Source: JAJEFO01 sp965221845 (GTDB taxonomy: Bacteria; Pseudomonadota; Alphaproteobacteria; Rhodobacterales; Rhodobacteraceae). Taken from it: a stretch of DNA of 64,000 bases. The notes under the pieces are model-generated. The model searched no databases, had not been told where the DNA came from, and worked only from the letters and a program-made list of their open reading frames with translations. The translations under genes and the position numbers were made by a program. The DNA lies in assembly GCA_965221845.1 (NCBI GenBank), contig OZ244919.1, positions 372,001 to 436,000 on the forward strand, written 5' to 3'. Position 1 is the stretch's first letter. Each line of letters begins with the position of its first letter. Of the stretch, positions 53,297-62,579 are shown one piece after another.

Positions 53297-54538
53297 TCAC
53301 AGGCCTTCCTCCTGGCTCATCGTGCGGAAGAAAGCGTAGGCGAACAGCAGCAGGCAGAAGAAGATCACGACGGCGACGGCTGCCCCGGCCCCGATGTTGG
53401 ATACCGCGAACGCCTGCTCGTAGACGTTGACCGTCAGCGTGCGCGTGCCCGCGTTGCCTCCGGTCAGAAGGAAGATGTCGTCGAACTTGTTGAAGGTCCA
53501 GATGAAGCGCAGCAGGAACAGGACCGAGAGGATGCCGAGAAGCTGCGGCAGGCCAAGGTACCAGAACTTCTGGAACGGCGACGCGCCGTCCATGTCGGCA
53601 GCCTCGTACATGTCCGAATCGATCGACTGCATCCGCGCGAGTATGAAGAGGAACGAAAGCGGGAAGTACCGCCAGATCTCGAAGACCGTGACCATGACCA
53701 GCGCGAGCGGGCGGTCCCCGAAGAAATTGATCTTCTCGTCGACGACGCCCATCTGCACCAGGAGCTCGTTGACCGATCCCGAAAACGGGTCCAGAAGGAT
53801 CACCCAGGCGAACGCGACGGCAATGACCGGCGCCACGTAGGGGAAGAGGTAGAGGCCGCGCAGCACGCCCTGCCCGCGGAACTCCTTGTTGAGAAGCATG
53901 GCCGCGAGGAGCCCGACGACCAGCGCGCCGATGGTCCCGAACACCGTGTAGAACAGGGTCGCGCCGAGAACGCCCCAGAACTCCTCGCCGTCGAATATCT
54001 TGGCGAAGTTGGAGAGCGTGAACTCGAAGTTCGTGAGCACGTTCCTGCCCGAGCCCGTCATGGCGGGCTCGGACCCCTCGATGGCCGCCTCGGCGGCCGC
54101 TTCGTCCCCGCCCACGGCCACGAACACCGAAACGCGGTCCCGGGCGCCGCCCTGCATGTCGCCGAGGCTGCACCTGATCCGGGATCCGGCAACGCTGCAG
54201 CGCCCGTCGATCTCCCGCACGGTGACGCCGTCCGGGAGGACGTCGCTGAGGGTGACGGCGCTGATGGCTTCCCGCTGCGACGAGTTCCGCACCCGGTACT
54301 CGATTCTCAGATCCGCGCCCTCGCCTCTCAACGCCTCCCGGACGACCGGGGCCGGAGGCCGGAGGTCGGCAAGGCCGATCGGCTTGAAGCTTATCCAGAA
54401 AACCGCGAGCAGCGGCAGGACGACGACGGCTGAGACGATCGCTATGGTGGGAAGCAGCAAGGACCAGGCAAGCCGGACCTCGCGCCTCTGTAGCGGCCCG
54501 ATCGTCCGTGGCGGTCCCGTGGTCGCTGATTCGCTCAT
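53297..54538 (-). CDS. carbohydrate ABC transporter permease (MalF type) with inserted periplasmic domain
   Basis: A 413-residue permease. After the first membrane helix (WSLLLPTIAIVSAVVVLPLL) an insert of roughly 100 residues follows: LRIEYRVRNSSQREAISAV, LSDVLPDGVTVREIDGRCSV and CSLGDMQGGARDRVSVFVAV. This closely resembles a DUF11-type beta-sandwich repeat with two cysteines. Five more helices follow, with the EAA loop MYEAADMDGASPFQKFWYLG. ATG 54538 follows GGAAAGGA; GTG 54604 overlapping the upstream stop is an alternative. It forms the channel with the MalG-type permease. Confidence 0.92.
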   Translation of the reverse strand: MSESATTGPPRTIGPLQRREVRLAWSLLLPTIAIVSAVVVLPLLAVFWISFKPIGLADLRPPAPVVREALRGEGADLRIEYRVRNSSQREAISAVTLSDVLPDGVTVREIDGRCSVAGSRIRCSLGDMQGGARDRVSVFVAVGGDEAAAEAAIEGSEPAMTGSGRNVLTNFEFTLSNFAKIFDGEEFWGVLGATLFYTVFGTIGALVVGLLAAMLLNKEFRGQGVLRGLYLFPYVAPVIAVAFAWVILLDPFSGSVNELLVQMGVVDEKINFFGDRPLALVMVTVFEIWRYFPLSFLFILARMQSIDSDMYEAADMDGASPFQKFWYLGLPQLLGILSVLFLLRFIWTFNKFDDIFLLTGGNAGTRTLTVNVYEQAFAVSNIGAGAAVAVVIFFCLLLFAYAFFRTMSQEEGL

Positions 54539-54600
54539 CTCGGCGATCGTCCTTTCCGGCCTGGCGGCCCCGCCCGGTCTGCCGGGGCCGCCAGGCTGGC

Positions 54601-55959
54601 TCACTCTATTGACGCCAGCTCGTCGTTGAGCGCCTTCACGGCCTCGCCGGCGCCGATCTCCCCGTCGAAGTAGCTCCGGAAGACGCGGTTGATTGCCTGA
54701 CTGTTGATGATCTTGGACGCGAGGGCAAGCTGGCCCTCGGCGACACCCCAGCGCTGCGCGACGTCAAGGCCGCCCACGATCTCGTCGATCACCTCCTGCG
54801 GATAGAGATCGCCCAGCGGCGCGCGCCGGTCGACGCCCACGTCGAGCATCGACCAGGCCTCCACGAACTCCGTCGAGCCGGGAGAGCTGCCGCGGCGGGC
54901 CGGGAACTTGCCCTCCGGCGCGATCGCGAGCGTCGAGGCGTATCCCTCGTTCATCGAGTGCTCGACGAACTTCTGCGCCTCCTCGATGTCGGCGTCGGCG
55001 GTGATTCCGAAGTAGCGCGCATCGGCCCAGGCGGCGCCCTCGGGATTCGAGGGGCCGGCGAAGTTCGTGACGATGCCGGCCTTCGCGGCCAGCTCGCGGG
55101 TCGTCGGGTCGTCGTTGATCGTCGGCGGCGCGCTGTCACGCAGGCCGGCCATCTCGTCCAGGATGAAGGGCGACCAGATGATCATCGCCGTCTGGCCGGC
55201 GAAGAACACCGTCCGTGCCTGGTCCCAGTAGAGCTCGCCCGGAGGCGAGGCTTCCGCGATGGCCTTGTAGAACTCGAGCGCCTCGACGGTCCTTGCCTCG
55301 TCGAAGCCCGTGAAGCCGCCCGCATCGACGGGCGAGGCGCCGTTTGCAAGCAGGATGTGCTCGAGCACCTGGCTCATGTAGCCCTCGTCGACCTTCGTGG
55401 GCGCGACGAAGCCGAACATCGCCGGAGGGTTGTGCAGCTTCTCGATGGCCGCAAGCACGTTCGCGTAGGTGGTCGGCGGCTCCAGGCCGCTCTCCTCGAA
55501 CAGGTCGCGGCGGTAGACAACCATCTGCGTCCAGCCGTCGACCGGCACGGCAACGACGTTTCCGCCGGACACCGCCATGCTGAGCGGCCCGGGTGCGAAG
55601 GTCTCCCTGCCGAGCGCCTCGACCACCTCGTTGCCCGCCTCGGGGTCGAGGATGCCGGCTTCCGTCCAGGGCAGCGCGTACTGCAGGGGGTGGTAGATCA
55701 CGTCCGGCAGGTCGCCTGCCGCGAACGCGGCCGTGGCGCGCGTGCCGAGATCCTTCTCCTCGACAGGGATCACCTCGACGCCGATGCCCGTGGCGGCCGT
55801 GAAGTCGTCCGCCATCTTCTGCTGGCGTTCCAGGCGCGCGGGCTGGTGCTCCGTGGTCCAGAAGCGGATGTCGGCCAGGGCGGACGTCGCGCCCAGCGCA
55901 AGGCCGAGCGCGGCGGCTGCCGTCAGGCCGGCGCGCCGGCGGTGAAGTTTGCAAGACAT
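54601..55959 (-). CDS. ABC transporter sugar-binding protein (family 1)
   Basis: A 452-residue periplasmic solute-binding protein. The signal peptide ends TSALA before DIRFWTTEHQPARLERQQKM. LFEESGLEPPTTYANVLAAI, YYHPL-type DVIYHPLQYALPW and AMIIWSPFILDEMAGL are typical of carbohydrate-binding members. It is the first structural gene of the transporter operon, 23 bp after the lacI-type gene. A GGAGG-type ribosome-binding site precedes ATG 55959. Substrate not determinable from sequence; the accompanying GH63 enzyme suggests a glycosylated compatible solute or alpha-glycoside. Confidence 0.93.
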   Translation of the reverse strand: MSCKLHRRRAGLTAAAALGLALGATSALADIRFWTTEHQPARLERQQKMADDFTAATGIGVEVIPVEEKDLGTRATAAFAAGDLPDVIYHPLQYALPWTEAGILDPEAGNEVVEALGRETFAPGPLSMAVSGGNVVAVPVDGWTQMVVYRRDLFEESGLEPPTTYANVLAAIEKLHNPPAMFGFVAPTKVDEGYMSQVLEHILLANGASPVDAGGFTGFDEARTVEALEFYKAIAEASPPGELYWDQARTVFFAGQTAMIIWSPFILDEMAGLRDSAPPTINDDPTTRELAAKAGIVTNFAGPSNPEGAAWADARYFGITADADIEEAQKFVEHSMNEGYASTLAIAPEGKFPARRGSSPGSTEFVEAWSMLDVGVDRRAPLGDLYPQEVIDEIVGGLDVAQRWGVAEGQLALASKIINSQAINRVFRSYFDGEIGAGEAVKALNDELASIE

Positions 55960-55982
55960 GTTTTCCTCCTTTGGTGCCTTGT

Positions 55983-57089
55983 TCAGTCTCGAGTCATTCC
56001 GGCCGCTGCGACGCGGCCGGCAATATCCTTGCCCGTCATTGCGGGCGGCCCGTCCGAGCCGCCGGGCTGGAGCTCGGCCGGCTCGGTCGCCCGCAGGCTC
56101 TCGGGATCCTCCCCCCTGACGCGCCGGATCAGCAAGCGCGCCAGGCGCTCGCCCGCCATCCGGCTGTCAACGCGGAACGTCGTCAGGGACGGGATGGCCC
56201 AGGAGCCTTCCGGAATGCCGTCGTAGCCGATGACCGACAGGTCGCTTCCGATCGCGAGGCCTGCGGACCGCGCGGCGTCATAGGCGCCAAGCGCAGCAAG
56301 ATCCACGGCGAAGACGATGGCCGTCGGCGGAACCGCCGCGCGGAGAAGGCAGCGCGTGGCCTCGCGGCCGGCCCTGCGGGACATCGCCTCGCCGAGCATG
56401 AGGGTCTCGTCCGCCGCCAGTCCCGCATCGGCCATCCCTGCGCGGAACCCTTCCGCGCGCAGGCGGCTGAAATTGTACGCCGCCGCCCCGTTGACGAAGC
56501 CGATCCGGCGATGCCCGTGCCCGGCGAGCCGGCGCACGGCGTCCCGCATGGCTTCCTCGCCGAGAATGTCGAACCATGCGCAGCGGTCCGGGTCCCCGAC
56601 CCTGCCGTAGAGCACGAAGGGGACGTCGAGCGCCCTCAGGAGCTTCATGCGCGCGTCGTCGGTGAGGGTCCGGGGCAGGATGAAGCCGTCGGACTTGCGC
56701 TCGTTGACAAGGCGCCGGAGCGTCGCGAGCATTTCCTCGCCGCCTGCGGACGTCGCCACGGTGAGCGTCCAGAACTCGGCGCTTGCCGCGCCCGTGATCC
56801 CGGCCAGGAAGTCCGAAAGGAACGGTCGCTGCGCCCCCTCGATGTCCGTCTGGAGAACCAGCCCGAGGGTTCGCGTCCGGCCGGTCCGCATTCCCTGCGC
56901 CTGCGCCAGAGGGCGGTAGCCCATCGCGTCCGCCGCCCGCCTGACGCGCCGCCGCGTCTTCTCGGCGATGTCGGGATAGCCGTTGAGGGCACGGCTGACG
57001 GTGCCCTTGGCGAGGCCGAGGGCGTTCGCAACGTCGGATATCCTGACCCGAGGCTGCGCCGGCGCTGCGGCGGTGCTTGCGTTCGGCAT
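55983..57089 (-). CDS. LacI family transcriptional regulator
   Basis: A 368-residue repressor. The helix-turn-helix and hinge helix are VRISDVANALGLAKGTVSRA LNGYPDIAEKTRRRVRRAAD AMGYRP. The periplasmic-binding-protein-like effector domain follows (LGLVLQTDIEGAQRPFLSDF; DLSVIGYDG; PSLTTFRVD). It is the first gene of the transporter operon and probably autoregulates from the palindrome at 57127-57140. ATG 57089 is given; TTG 57095, with GGGAG seven bases upstream, is a plausible alternative. Confidence 0.94.
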   Translation of the reverse strand: MPNASTAAAPAQPRVRISDVANALGLAKGTVSRALNGYPDIAEKTRRRVRRAADAMGYRPLAQAQGMRTGRTRTLGLVLQTDIEGAQRPFLSDFLAGITGAASAEFWTLTVATSAGGEEMLATLRRLVNERKSDGFILPRTLTDDARMKLLRALDVPFVLYGRVGDPDRCAWFDILGEEAMRDAVRRLAGHGHRRIGFVNGAAAYNFSRLRAEGFRAGMADAGLAADETLMLGEAMSRRAGREATRCLLRAAVPPTAIVFAVDLAALGAYDAARSAGLAIGSDLSVIGYDGIPEGSWAIPSLTTFRVDSRMAGERLARLLIRRVRGEDPESLRATEPAELQPGGSDGPPAMTGKDIAGRVAAAGMTRD

Positions 57090-57126
57090 GACCAAGTCGT
57101 TTCTCCCGATTCGGGAGAATCGCCTA

Positions 57127-57140
57127 CGAAACCGGTTTCG
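57127..57140. promoter_or_regulatory. LacI-family operator upstream of the sugar transporter operon
   Basis: CGAAACCGGTTTCG is a perfect 14-base palindrome with the central CG step and AAACCGGTTT core typical of LacI-family operators. It lies 38 bp before the lacI-type start codon. No other such site is seen before the binding-protein gene, so one promoter probably drives the whole six-gene operon. Confidence 0.75.
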
Positions 57141-57539
57141 GAAAGCACGAAATGCATCCTGGCGCCATTTTTTTCGCGCGCCATACTCGCAGCGCTCAGC
57201 ATCAAATGTGCGGGCAATCGCTCAGCAATTCCCGACAGGATTTCCTTTCGTTCATTGTCAGTCGGTTGCGCGGCAGCCGCGAATCTTCCTGTCGCAGGCC
57301 TTTCCCGCCGGACCGGCCTTGCCGCGGCCAGGCAGGAGCCGGGCAGCAGATGTCCGGAAACCCCTTTCGCAGGCATCCGCCGATGCCACGGCCGCGCTTC
57401 GCGCGGTGCGTGCATGCTTCGGCCGCGTCCCCGACCCGGTCGACGCGCGCGGCTTCAGCCTCTCCGGGAGGCTCTTATGAGCCCCAGTGCTGTCAAGCGC
57501 TTTCTTCATGACGTGTCACATCGATCCGTGGCCTCAAGG
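57141..57539. other. 0.4-kb stretch upstream of the sugar operon
   Basis: The first part should hold the lacI promoter. No gene is supported; the remainder merges into an IS110-type remnant. Confidence 0.35.
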
Positions 57540-58235
57540 TCGTCGTGGCGAACCCGCGCCAGTCCCGGGACCTCCCCAGGGCCGGCGGCGAGCTGGCAAA
57601 GACCGACAGGGCCGGCGCGCGAGTGCCGGCCGCCCTGCGCGCCGCGTTCCCGGACATGGCGGCCGTGGCGCCGGCGGACGGGACCGTCGACAGGCTCCGC
57701 GACATGCCGGTCCTGCGCGAGGCGCCCGTCGACAGGCGCGCCGGGCCGAGGCGGTCCCGGGCGAGGCCGGCGGTCCGGACGCGGACGGCCCCGTCCAGGG
57801 GGTGCTGGAGGAACTGGACGGCGCCGTCGCCGCGTCCGGCCGGCGGATCGAGGAACTTGTCAAGGGCTCGGAGGGCCTGGCGGAGAGCTGCGGCATCCGG
57901 CCCCGGTGCCGGGCATCGGCCCGGTCACGGCCGCGTCCCCGGTCGCCCGGGCGGGCGGGCCGGGCGCGATCGGCAACCGCCGGGCCGCCGCCCTGGCCGG
58001 CGTCGCCCCCTTCGCCCGCGACGGCGGCACCCTCAGGGGCGGGCGCCACATGACCGGCGGGCGGCGGCGTCCGGGGGACGTCCTGTACATGGCGGCGATG
58101 GCGGCCTGCATGTCCGGTCCCGACATGATGGAGATGCACGGCCGGCCCGGGCCGAGGGGGCAGGGCCCGCAAGGTCGCCGTCACCGCGGTCATGCGGAAG
58201 CTCGTCGTGGGGAATTCACATGCCGGCGCCTCCGC
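57540..58235 (+). pseudogene. IS110-family transposase remnant
   Basis: Fragments on the + strand in several frames match IS110 transposases: VVVANPRQSRDLPRAGGELAKTD near 57540, then GIGPVTAASPVARAGG, ALAGVAPFARDGGTLRGGRH, RPGDVLYMAAMAA and KVAVTAVMRKLVV near 58165-58210. Multiple frameshifts separate them. The transposase is inactive. Confidence 0.7.
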
Positions 58236-58655
58236 GCGACAGGACCATGGCAGGCAATGCCTGGAAGAGGAACCGGTGTCCGGAGACCGAAGCGCCGGCC
58301 CCCTGGACGTTCCCGGTCCCTCCACGCCATCCTCGCCGCTTGACAGCTGACCGGTCCGCACATGGCCGCGCGCGCCGCTGCTTCATGACGGGCGGCACCT
58401 GCATGCCGACGAATGCCACAGTTGGCACACGGACGTCAGGCTGCTTCCCGACCGGCCCCCGCACCCCTCTGGGCATTCGCAACTGCCTGTGCGGGCGGTC
58501 GCCCCTGCATTCCGAACCGACGGCGAACACCAACGCGCGCAACGCACTGGGCTGCGACCCTGACATCTTGCGGCGGAGGGCGCACAGGAAGGGCGACCTG
58601 CGGGCCGCCCTCGCAGGGCAATTTCCAAACCGGTTCCGGGGCCGCGGGCGGACGT
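58236..58655. other. 0.4-kb stretch between the IS110 remnant and the NADAR gene
   Basis: No supported gene on either strand. GC content drops on approaching the NADAR-DarT pair. Confidence 0.35.
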
Positions 58656-59381
58656 TCAGGCGAAGCCGTGTTCCTCATGAGGATGGAACAAGGACGGAGG
58701 CTGGACCTTGGGGCTGACACAGGGGCCGGTCGGCAAAAGGGAGGCGAAGTGGCTGAAGTCCTCTGCAGCTGCCTGCAGTGCCGATCCATCTTCGGAGCGC
58801 GCCATCAGACTGCGGAATTCGGCAAAGGCCCGGGCCTGGCAATTGATCTGAGTCCTCGGATTGAATTCGATGTCCGTGAAGGCCTCAAAGTGGACATGCT
58901 TGTCTATCCACTCCGTGTGATCGGCAAGGCTGCGGATGTACAGCCAATCGTAGAAGGCACTGCGGGGCACCAGAGGGTACCGCACGCTCTCCAGCTCAAA
59001 GCCAACGACGTTCTCGTCCTGGAAGGCACGGACAAATCTCTTGGCCTCGCGCGGAGACCGGGACCAGAGATCGGGAAAGGGCCCACCGCTGTGTTCGAAG
59101 ACCTTGGCACCCTGGTAGACGCTTTCAAGCGGATAGGCGGATCCAGAGAGATTGATCTGGAGACTGAAGGCGCTGAGGCCGCGCCCGACCTTTTCTTCCG
59201 ACTTCGACGAAATCTCAAGGATCTGCTTCAGGCCGCTCGCCCGGGCTTTCGTGTGCAGGGACCGGACATTCTTCCGTTTCTGGGTGACAGCGAAACCCGA
59301 AGCCCACTGAAACTCGAAGAGCCTCTCATCGACAAGGCTGTTGCCGTCAAGGCAGGGAATGAAGACAGGACGACTTGCCAT
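58656..59381 (-). CDS. NADAR-type ADP-ribosylglycohydrolase antitoxin (DarT-associated)
   Basis: A 241-residue protein of the NADAR family that accompanies DarT toxins and removes ADP-ribose from modified DNA bases. The N-terminus MASRPVFIPCLDGNSLVDER and FQWASGFAVTQKRKNVRSLH match the DarT-associated subgroup. The NADAR core has LSAFSLQINLSGSAYPLESV YQGAKVF and GGPFPDLWSRSPREAKR. The C-terminal FYDWLYIRSLADHTEW and AFTDIEFNPRTQINCQARAF are strongly conserved in the subgroup. ATG 59381 overlaps the stop codon of the toxin frame, so the antitoxin is translationally coupled. The region is distinctly less GC-rich than its surroundings, indicating transfer. Assignment is from memory of the family pattern. 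Confidence 0.82.
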   Translation of the reverse strand: MASRPVFIPCLDGNSLVDERLFEFQWASGFAVTQKRKNVRSLHTKARASGLKQILEISSKSEEKVGRGLSAFSLQINLSGSAYPLESVYQGAKVFEHSGGPFPDLWSRSPREAKRFVRAFQDENVVGFELESVRYPLVPRSAFYDWLYIRSLADHTEWIDKHVHFEAFTDIEFNPRTQINCQARAFAEFRSLMARSEDGSALQAAAEDFSHFASLLPTGPCVSPKVQPPSLFHPHEEHGFA

Positions 59382-59920
59382 CACATCACTCGAACAATCA
59401 GGTCTCTGGGCACACGATCAGGCACGAGGATTTCCCACTTCTTGACGATTTGCAGGCGCTGCTGGACGGCAGGATCCCTCCAGTCCGTCCACTGTTAAAG
59501 GACTTCGACATCCATCTTCCCACGGGCCAGTGCATCCGCAATCGGCAGGATCTCGACTTCGGTTGCATTGGCCACGCCCAAGGCAATGCGCACTCCATCC
59601 CGCTTGAGGACATCAGGTGCAATCGCAAGGTAGCGCGGGTCCGGGAGGCGTCCCGCCTTCTGGGCGAGATACTTCAGGGGATGATTCATAGTCATGCAGA
59701 GGCTGACATCTGCATCAATGCCTTTGTGGGCATCAAGACTCCGGCTGAGCGAGTTGCCGCCTGCGGCGTCGGGCAATGGCAGCCCTTCCCTCTTCATCTT
59801 GGCCTTGGAGAAAAGCCCTTTCTGGGCAATGGAAGGGAAATTTGATTCATCCGTGAAGTGATACAGATAGCGGTTCCACGCACTCCCGTTGATGGAAGTG
59901 ACGAGGTCGTCGATGGTCAT
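59381..59920 (-). CDS. darT: DarT-like DNA ADP-ribosyltransferase toxin with in-frame TAA at 59497-59495
   Basis: The reading frame encodes a DarT-family (DUF4433-like) toxin that would ADP-ribosylate DNA. RYLYHFTDESNFPSIAQKGL is the NAD-binding start, followed by GGNSLSRSLDAHKGIDADVS and LCMTMNHPLKYLAQKAGRLP. As assembled it stops after 141 residues at TAA 59497-59495. In the same frame 37 further codons continue QWTDWRDPAVQQRLQIVKKW, then EILVPDRVPRDLIVRVM, and end at TGA overlapping the antitoxin ATG. The WEILVPDRVP segment corresponds to the AEFLVP motif that carries the catalytic glutamate in DarT. The truncation should therefore inactivate the toxin. ATG 59920 is the likely start; GTG 59983 is an alternative. 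Confidence 0.78.
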
Positions 59921-60047
59921 CGTTGTGGGCGCTCCCTGCAATCTTCTGATGGGAATGTGGGCAAATTCCAACGGCACGAACACTCTCAGAGCATTTTCAG
60001 TTTACCCCATCAAGTGCCTGTTCTTCAACGGTCTGCCCAAACTAGCC

Positions 60048-61674
60048 GGAACTTCAGGGGCTTCGCAAGCAGTTTTCCGCAGCCATGCTCCTGGTTTTCA
60101 ACGTCTTTCCGTCTTCGAGGCCTCCCGGGGACCTGTCATCCTCATGGGAACGTTCCGGTCCGGCTTCACGCCGGGCAGCTCGAAGGCCCGTTCCCGGACC
60201 CGTGCGGGCTTCGTGACGACGGCCAGTTCGCTCTCGCCGTGGCCCGGCAGGCACAGCAGGTCCGGCGCCGTTCCCGCGAGGTCGTCGAGCAGGGTGCGCA
60301 GGCTGTGGACGGGCAGCCCGTCGGGGGTGCGCGTCGCGGTTCGCCGGCCCCGGCCTGCGCGGCGCGGCCGCCGCCGCGATGCCGGCGAGCGCCTCCTCCG
60401 CGGCCTTCAGCAGGTCCTCGCGCCTGCGCCGCCGCTCCTCGCGGAGCCTCGGGTCCGTGCACACCGTCAGCCGCTCGCCGGGCAGGTCCGGGCCCGTGAC
60501 CTCCGCCACGGCGTCCGCGACCGGCGCCTCGGGGACGCGCGGGGCCGGGCCGCCCTCCGGGCCCGCCTTCAGCAGCCTGCGGACGTCGCCCGTCTTCAGC
60601 GCCGGGATCCGGTCCGGCCCCGCGGGCGCCAGGTCCTCGCGGATGCGCGCCGTGGCCGTCGTCCCCCTGTCGCCCGCGAGCGCGACCCTGTCGACGCCGA
60701 AGCGCCTGCGGGCCTTGCCGGCCCGGGAGGCCGCCGTGGAGGGGTCGGACGCGTTGCCGGGGAAGACCTCCGCCGCCACGGGGCGGCCGTCGGCGGCGCA
60801 GGGCGGCCCGTGCACGATCTGCCGCCTGCCCTTCCTGCCGTCCCTGTCGTGGCCGAAGGCCGCGAGCGGGCGGCAGCGCCCCTCGAGGTGCGAACTGCCG
60901 ACGTCGTGGAGGATCAGCGTGTTCCCGCCCTTGAGGTGGCGGTTGGCCAGGCCCCGCTCGATCCGGGGCTGGCGCTCCGGCAGCCAGCCGGGCATGCCCG
61001 GCGCCTCGTTGCCCGTCACCTCCCCGAGGCCGGGCAGGGCGCCGAGGCCGCCCGTCGCGGTCTCCGGCGACAGCCGCCGGGCGGCGGCGGGCCTGGAATC
61101 CGGCGACAGCACCCGCGCGACGGCGGCGGCCGGCGCCAGGCCGCGCTCCCGGCTCCGCGTCCGCTGCAGGATGCGCGCGAGGCCCCCGCGCGGTGCCGAG
61201 GACGGCGGCGACGCGGCCGTGCGGGAGGGAGCGCTCCACCTGCATGAGGTCGCCGACGTCGCGTACGGCGACGGCGCCCCCGGGCACGGCGCGGAAGCCC
61301 TCCACGACCTCGGGCGGGAGCTTCGAGAGGTTGGCGACGGCGCGCCTGCGGATCCGCCTTCCCTCGCGCCAGGCCTCGCGCGAGCCGGGATGGCGGGCTT
61401 TCCGGCCTGGTTGGGGACGGATTCGATGTCGGGGCCACGGCGGGCGTCCGCCATGGGAACAGAACGCGTCCATGGAAGACCGATCTGTGACGTCAAGCGA
61501 AATCCCGGGAGAATCCCGCGCCCTGGTTCAGCGGCACCTGGACGGCCCGTCAGACATGCCGGAATCCTCGGCAACGCCGGTTATGGAAACAGGAATCCAG
61601 CCATGGGGAGCCCGGAACGGCGAATTCCCGCTTCCTGTCAACGGGTTGGGCGAGAATCGCGCCCCTGAAGTTCC
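60048..61674 (-). mobile_element. IS1634-family element, 1.63 kb, decayed transposase
   Basis: The ends are perfect 14-bp inverted repeats GGAACTTCAGGGGC (60048-60061) and its complement (61661-61674). ACTAG occurs just outside both ends. The single large transposase remnant inside is on the minus strand. A different IS5-family element abuts the right side at 61679. Confidence 0.8.
60100..61474 (-). pseudogene. IS1634-family transposase remnant
   Basis: The minus strand encodes GLANRHLKGGNTLILHDVGS, SHLEGRCRPLAAFGHDRDGR, KGRRQIVHGPPCAADGRPVA, EVFPGNASDP, RRFGVDRVALAGDRG and ALKTGDVRRLLKAGPEGG, the DDE core of IS1634-type transposases. The N-terminal and C-terminal parts lie in different frames (KLPPEVVEGFRAVPGGAVAV before; ADGVHGPEAPRGAAAQARG after). 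At least two frameshifts render it inactive. Confidence 0.72.
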
Positions 61675-61676
61675 AC

Positions 61677-62579
61677 TAGGCTGTGTACTTAAATATTGAC
61701 AGGTCTGTCTGGAGCTGCGAGAGGAGCCCAAAAACCATCAGGCAGGAGCAGACCCATGAGCGGACACCGCCACGACATGACCGATGCGGAGTGGGCGATC
61801 CTCCGCTCGGTGCTTCCCCAGACACATCAGGGCCCGCGTCGGTTGCAGGACCGAAGGGTCATGGATGGTATCTTCTTCGTGTTGCGCACCGGCATCCCCT
61901 GGCGGGATCTCCCAGAGCGCTACGGTCCCTACTCGACCTGCTTCAATCGCTGCAACCGCTGGAGCCGGAACGGCACCTGGGCCCGAATCATGCAGGCGCT
62001 GGCCGAGCGAGCGGACGATGATGACGATGCAAACGGTGGTGCGGTCGGACCCGTGCGCCTGCGTATGCTGGACTCCTCCGTCGTGCGGGCCCACAAGCAC
62101 GCCGCCGGGGCCCGTCGCGACGGGCCGCCGCCGCAGATCGGCCTGAGCCGTGGCGGCCGGACGACCAAGGTCCATCTCGCCCTGAGCGGGACGGACACGG
62201 TGCAGGCCCTGGTCCTGACCCCGGGTCAGGCCTCGGACTGTGCCCAGGCCAAGGCACTGCTTGCCGATCTCGTCCCCGGTGAGATGGTCCTCGGCGACAA
62301 GGCCCATGATGCCAATGCTGTCGTCCGGTGCATCGAACAGGCGGGGGCCCAGGCGAACATCCCCTCTCGGTCCTGCCGCAAGATCCCCCGGCCCTTTGAC
62401 CGCACCCTGTACAAGGGTCGCAATCGGATCGAGCGGTTCTTCGGCAGGATCAAGGAATTCCGTCGCGTCGCCTCGCGCTACGACAAGACCGCCCGCAACT
62501 TTCTGTCGGCCGTGCAGCTCGCTGCCAGTCGCTTCCTGCTGCGGGATCTGGCGAAGCAATTAAATGGGTACACAGCCTA
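61677..62579 (+). mobile_element. IS5-family (IS427-like) element, 899 bp (61679-62577), complete
   Basis: The ends are inverted repeats starting GGCTGTGTAC, flanked by TA (61677-61678 and 62578-62579), within a CTAG context on both sides. It carries one uninterrupted transposase whose stop codon TAG is formed partly by the target duplication. It is the best preserved mobile element in the window and is probably active. Confidence 0.9.

Noticed and set aside
55971..58343. A 790-codon + strand frame
   Set aside because: Mostly antisense to the LacI gene, then runs into IS110 debris; no coherent protein.
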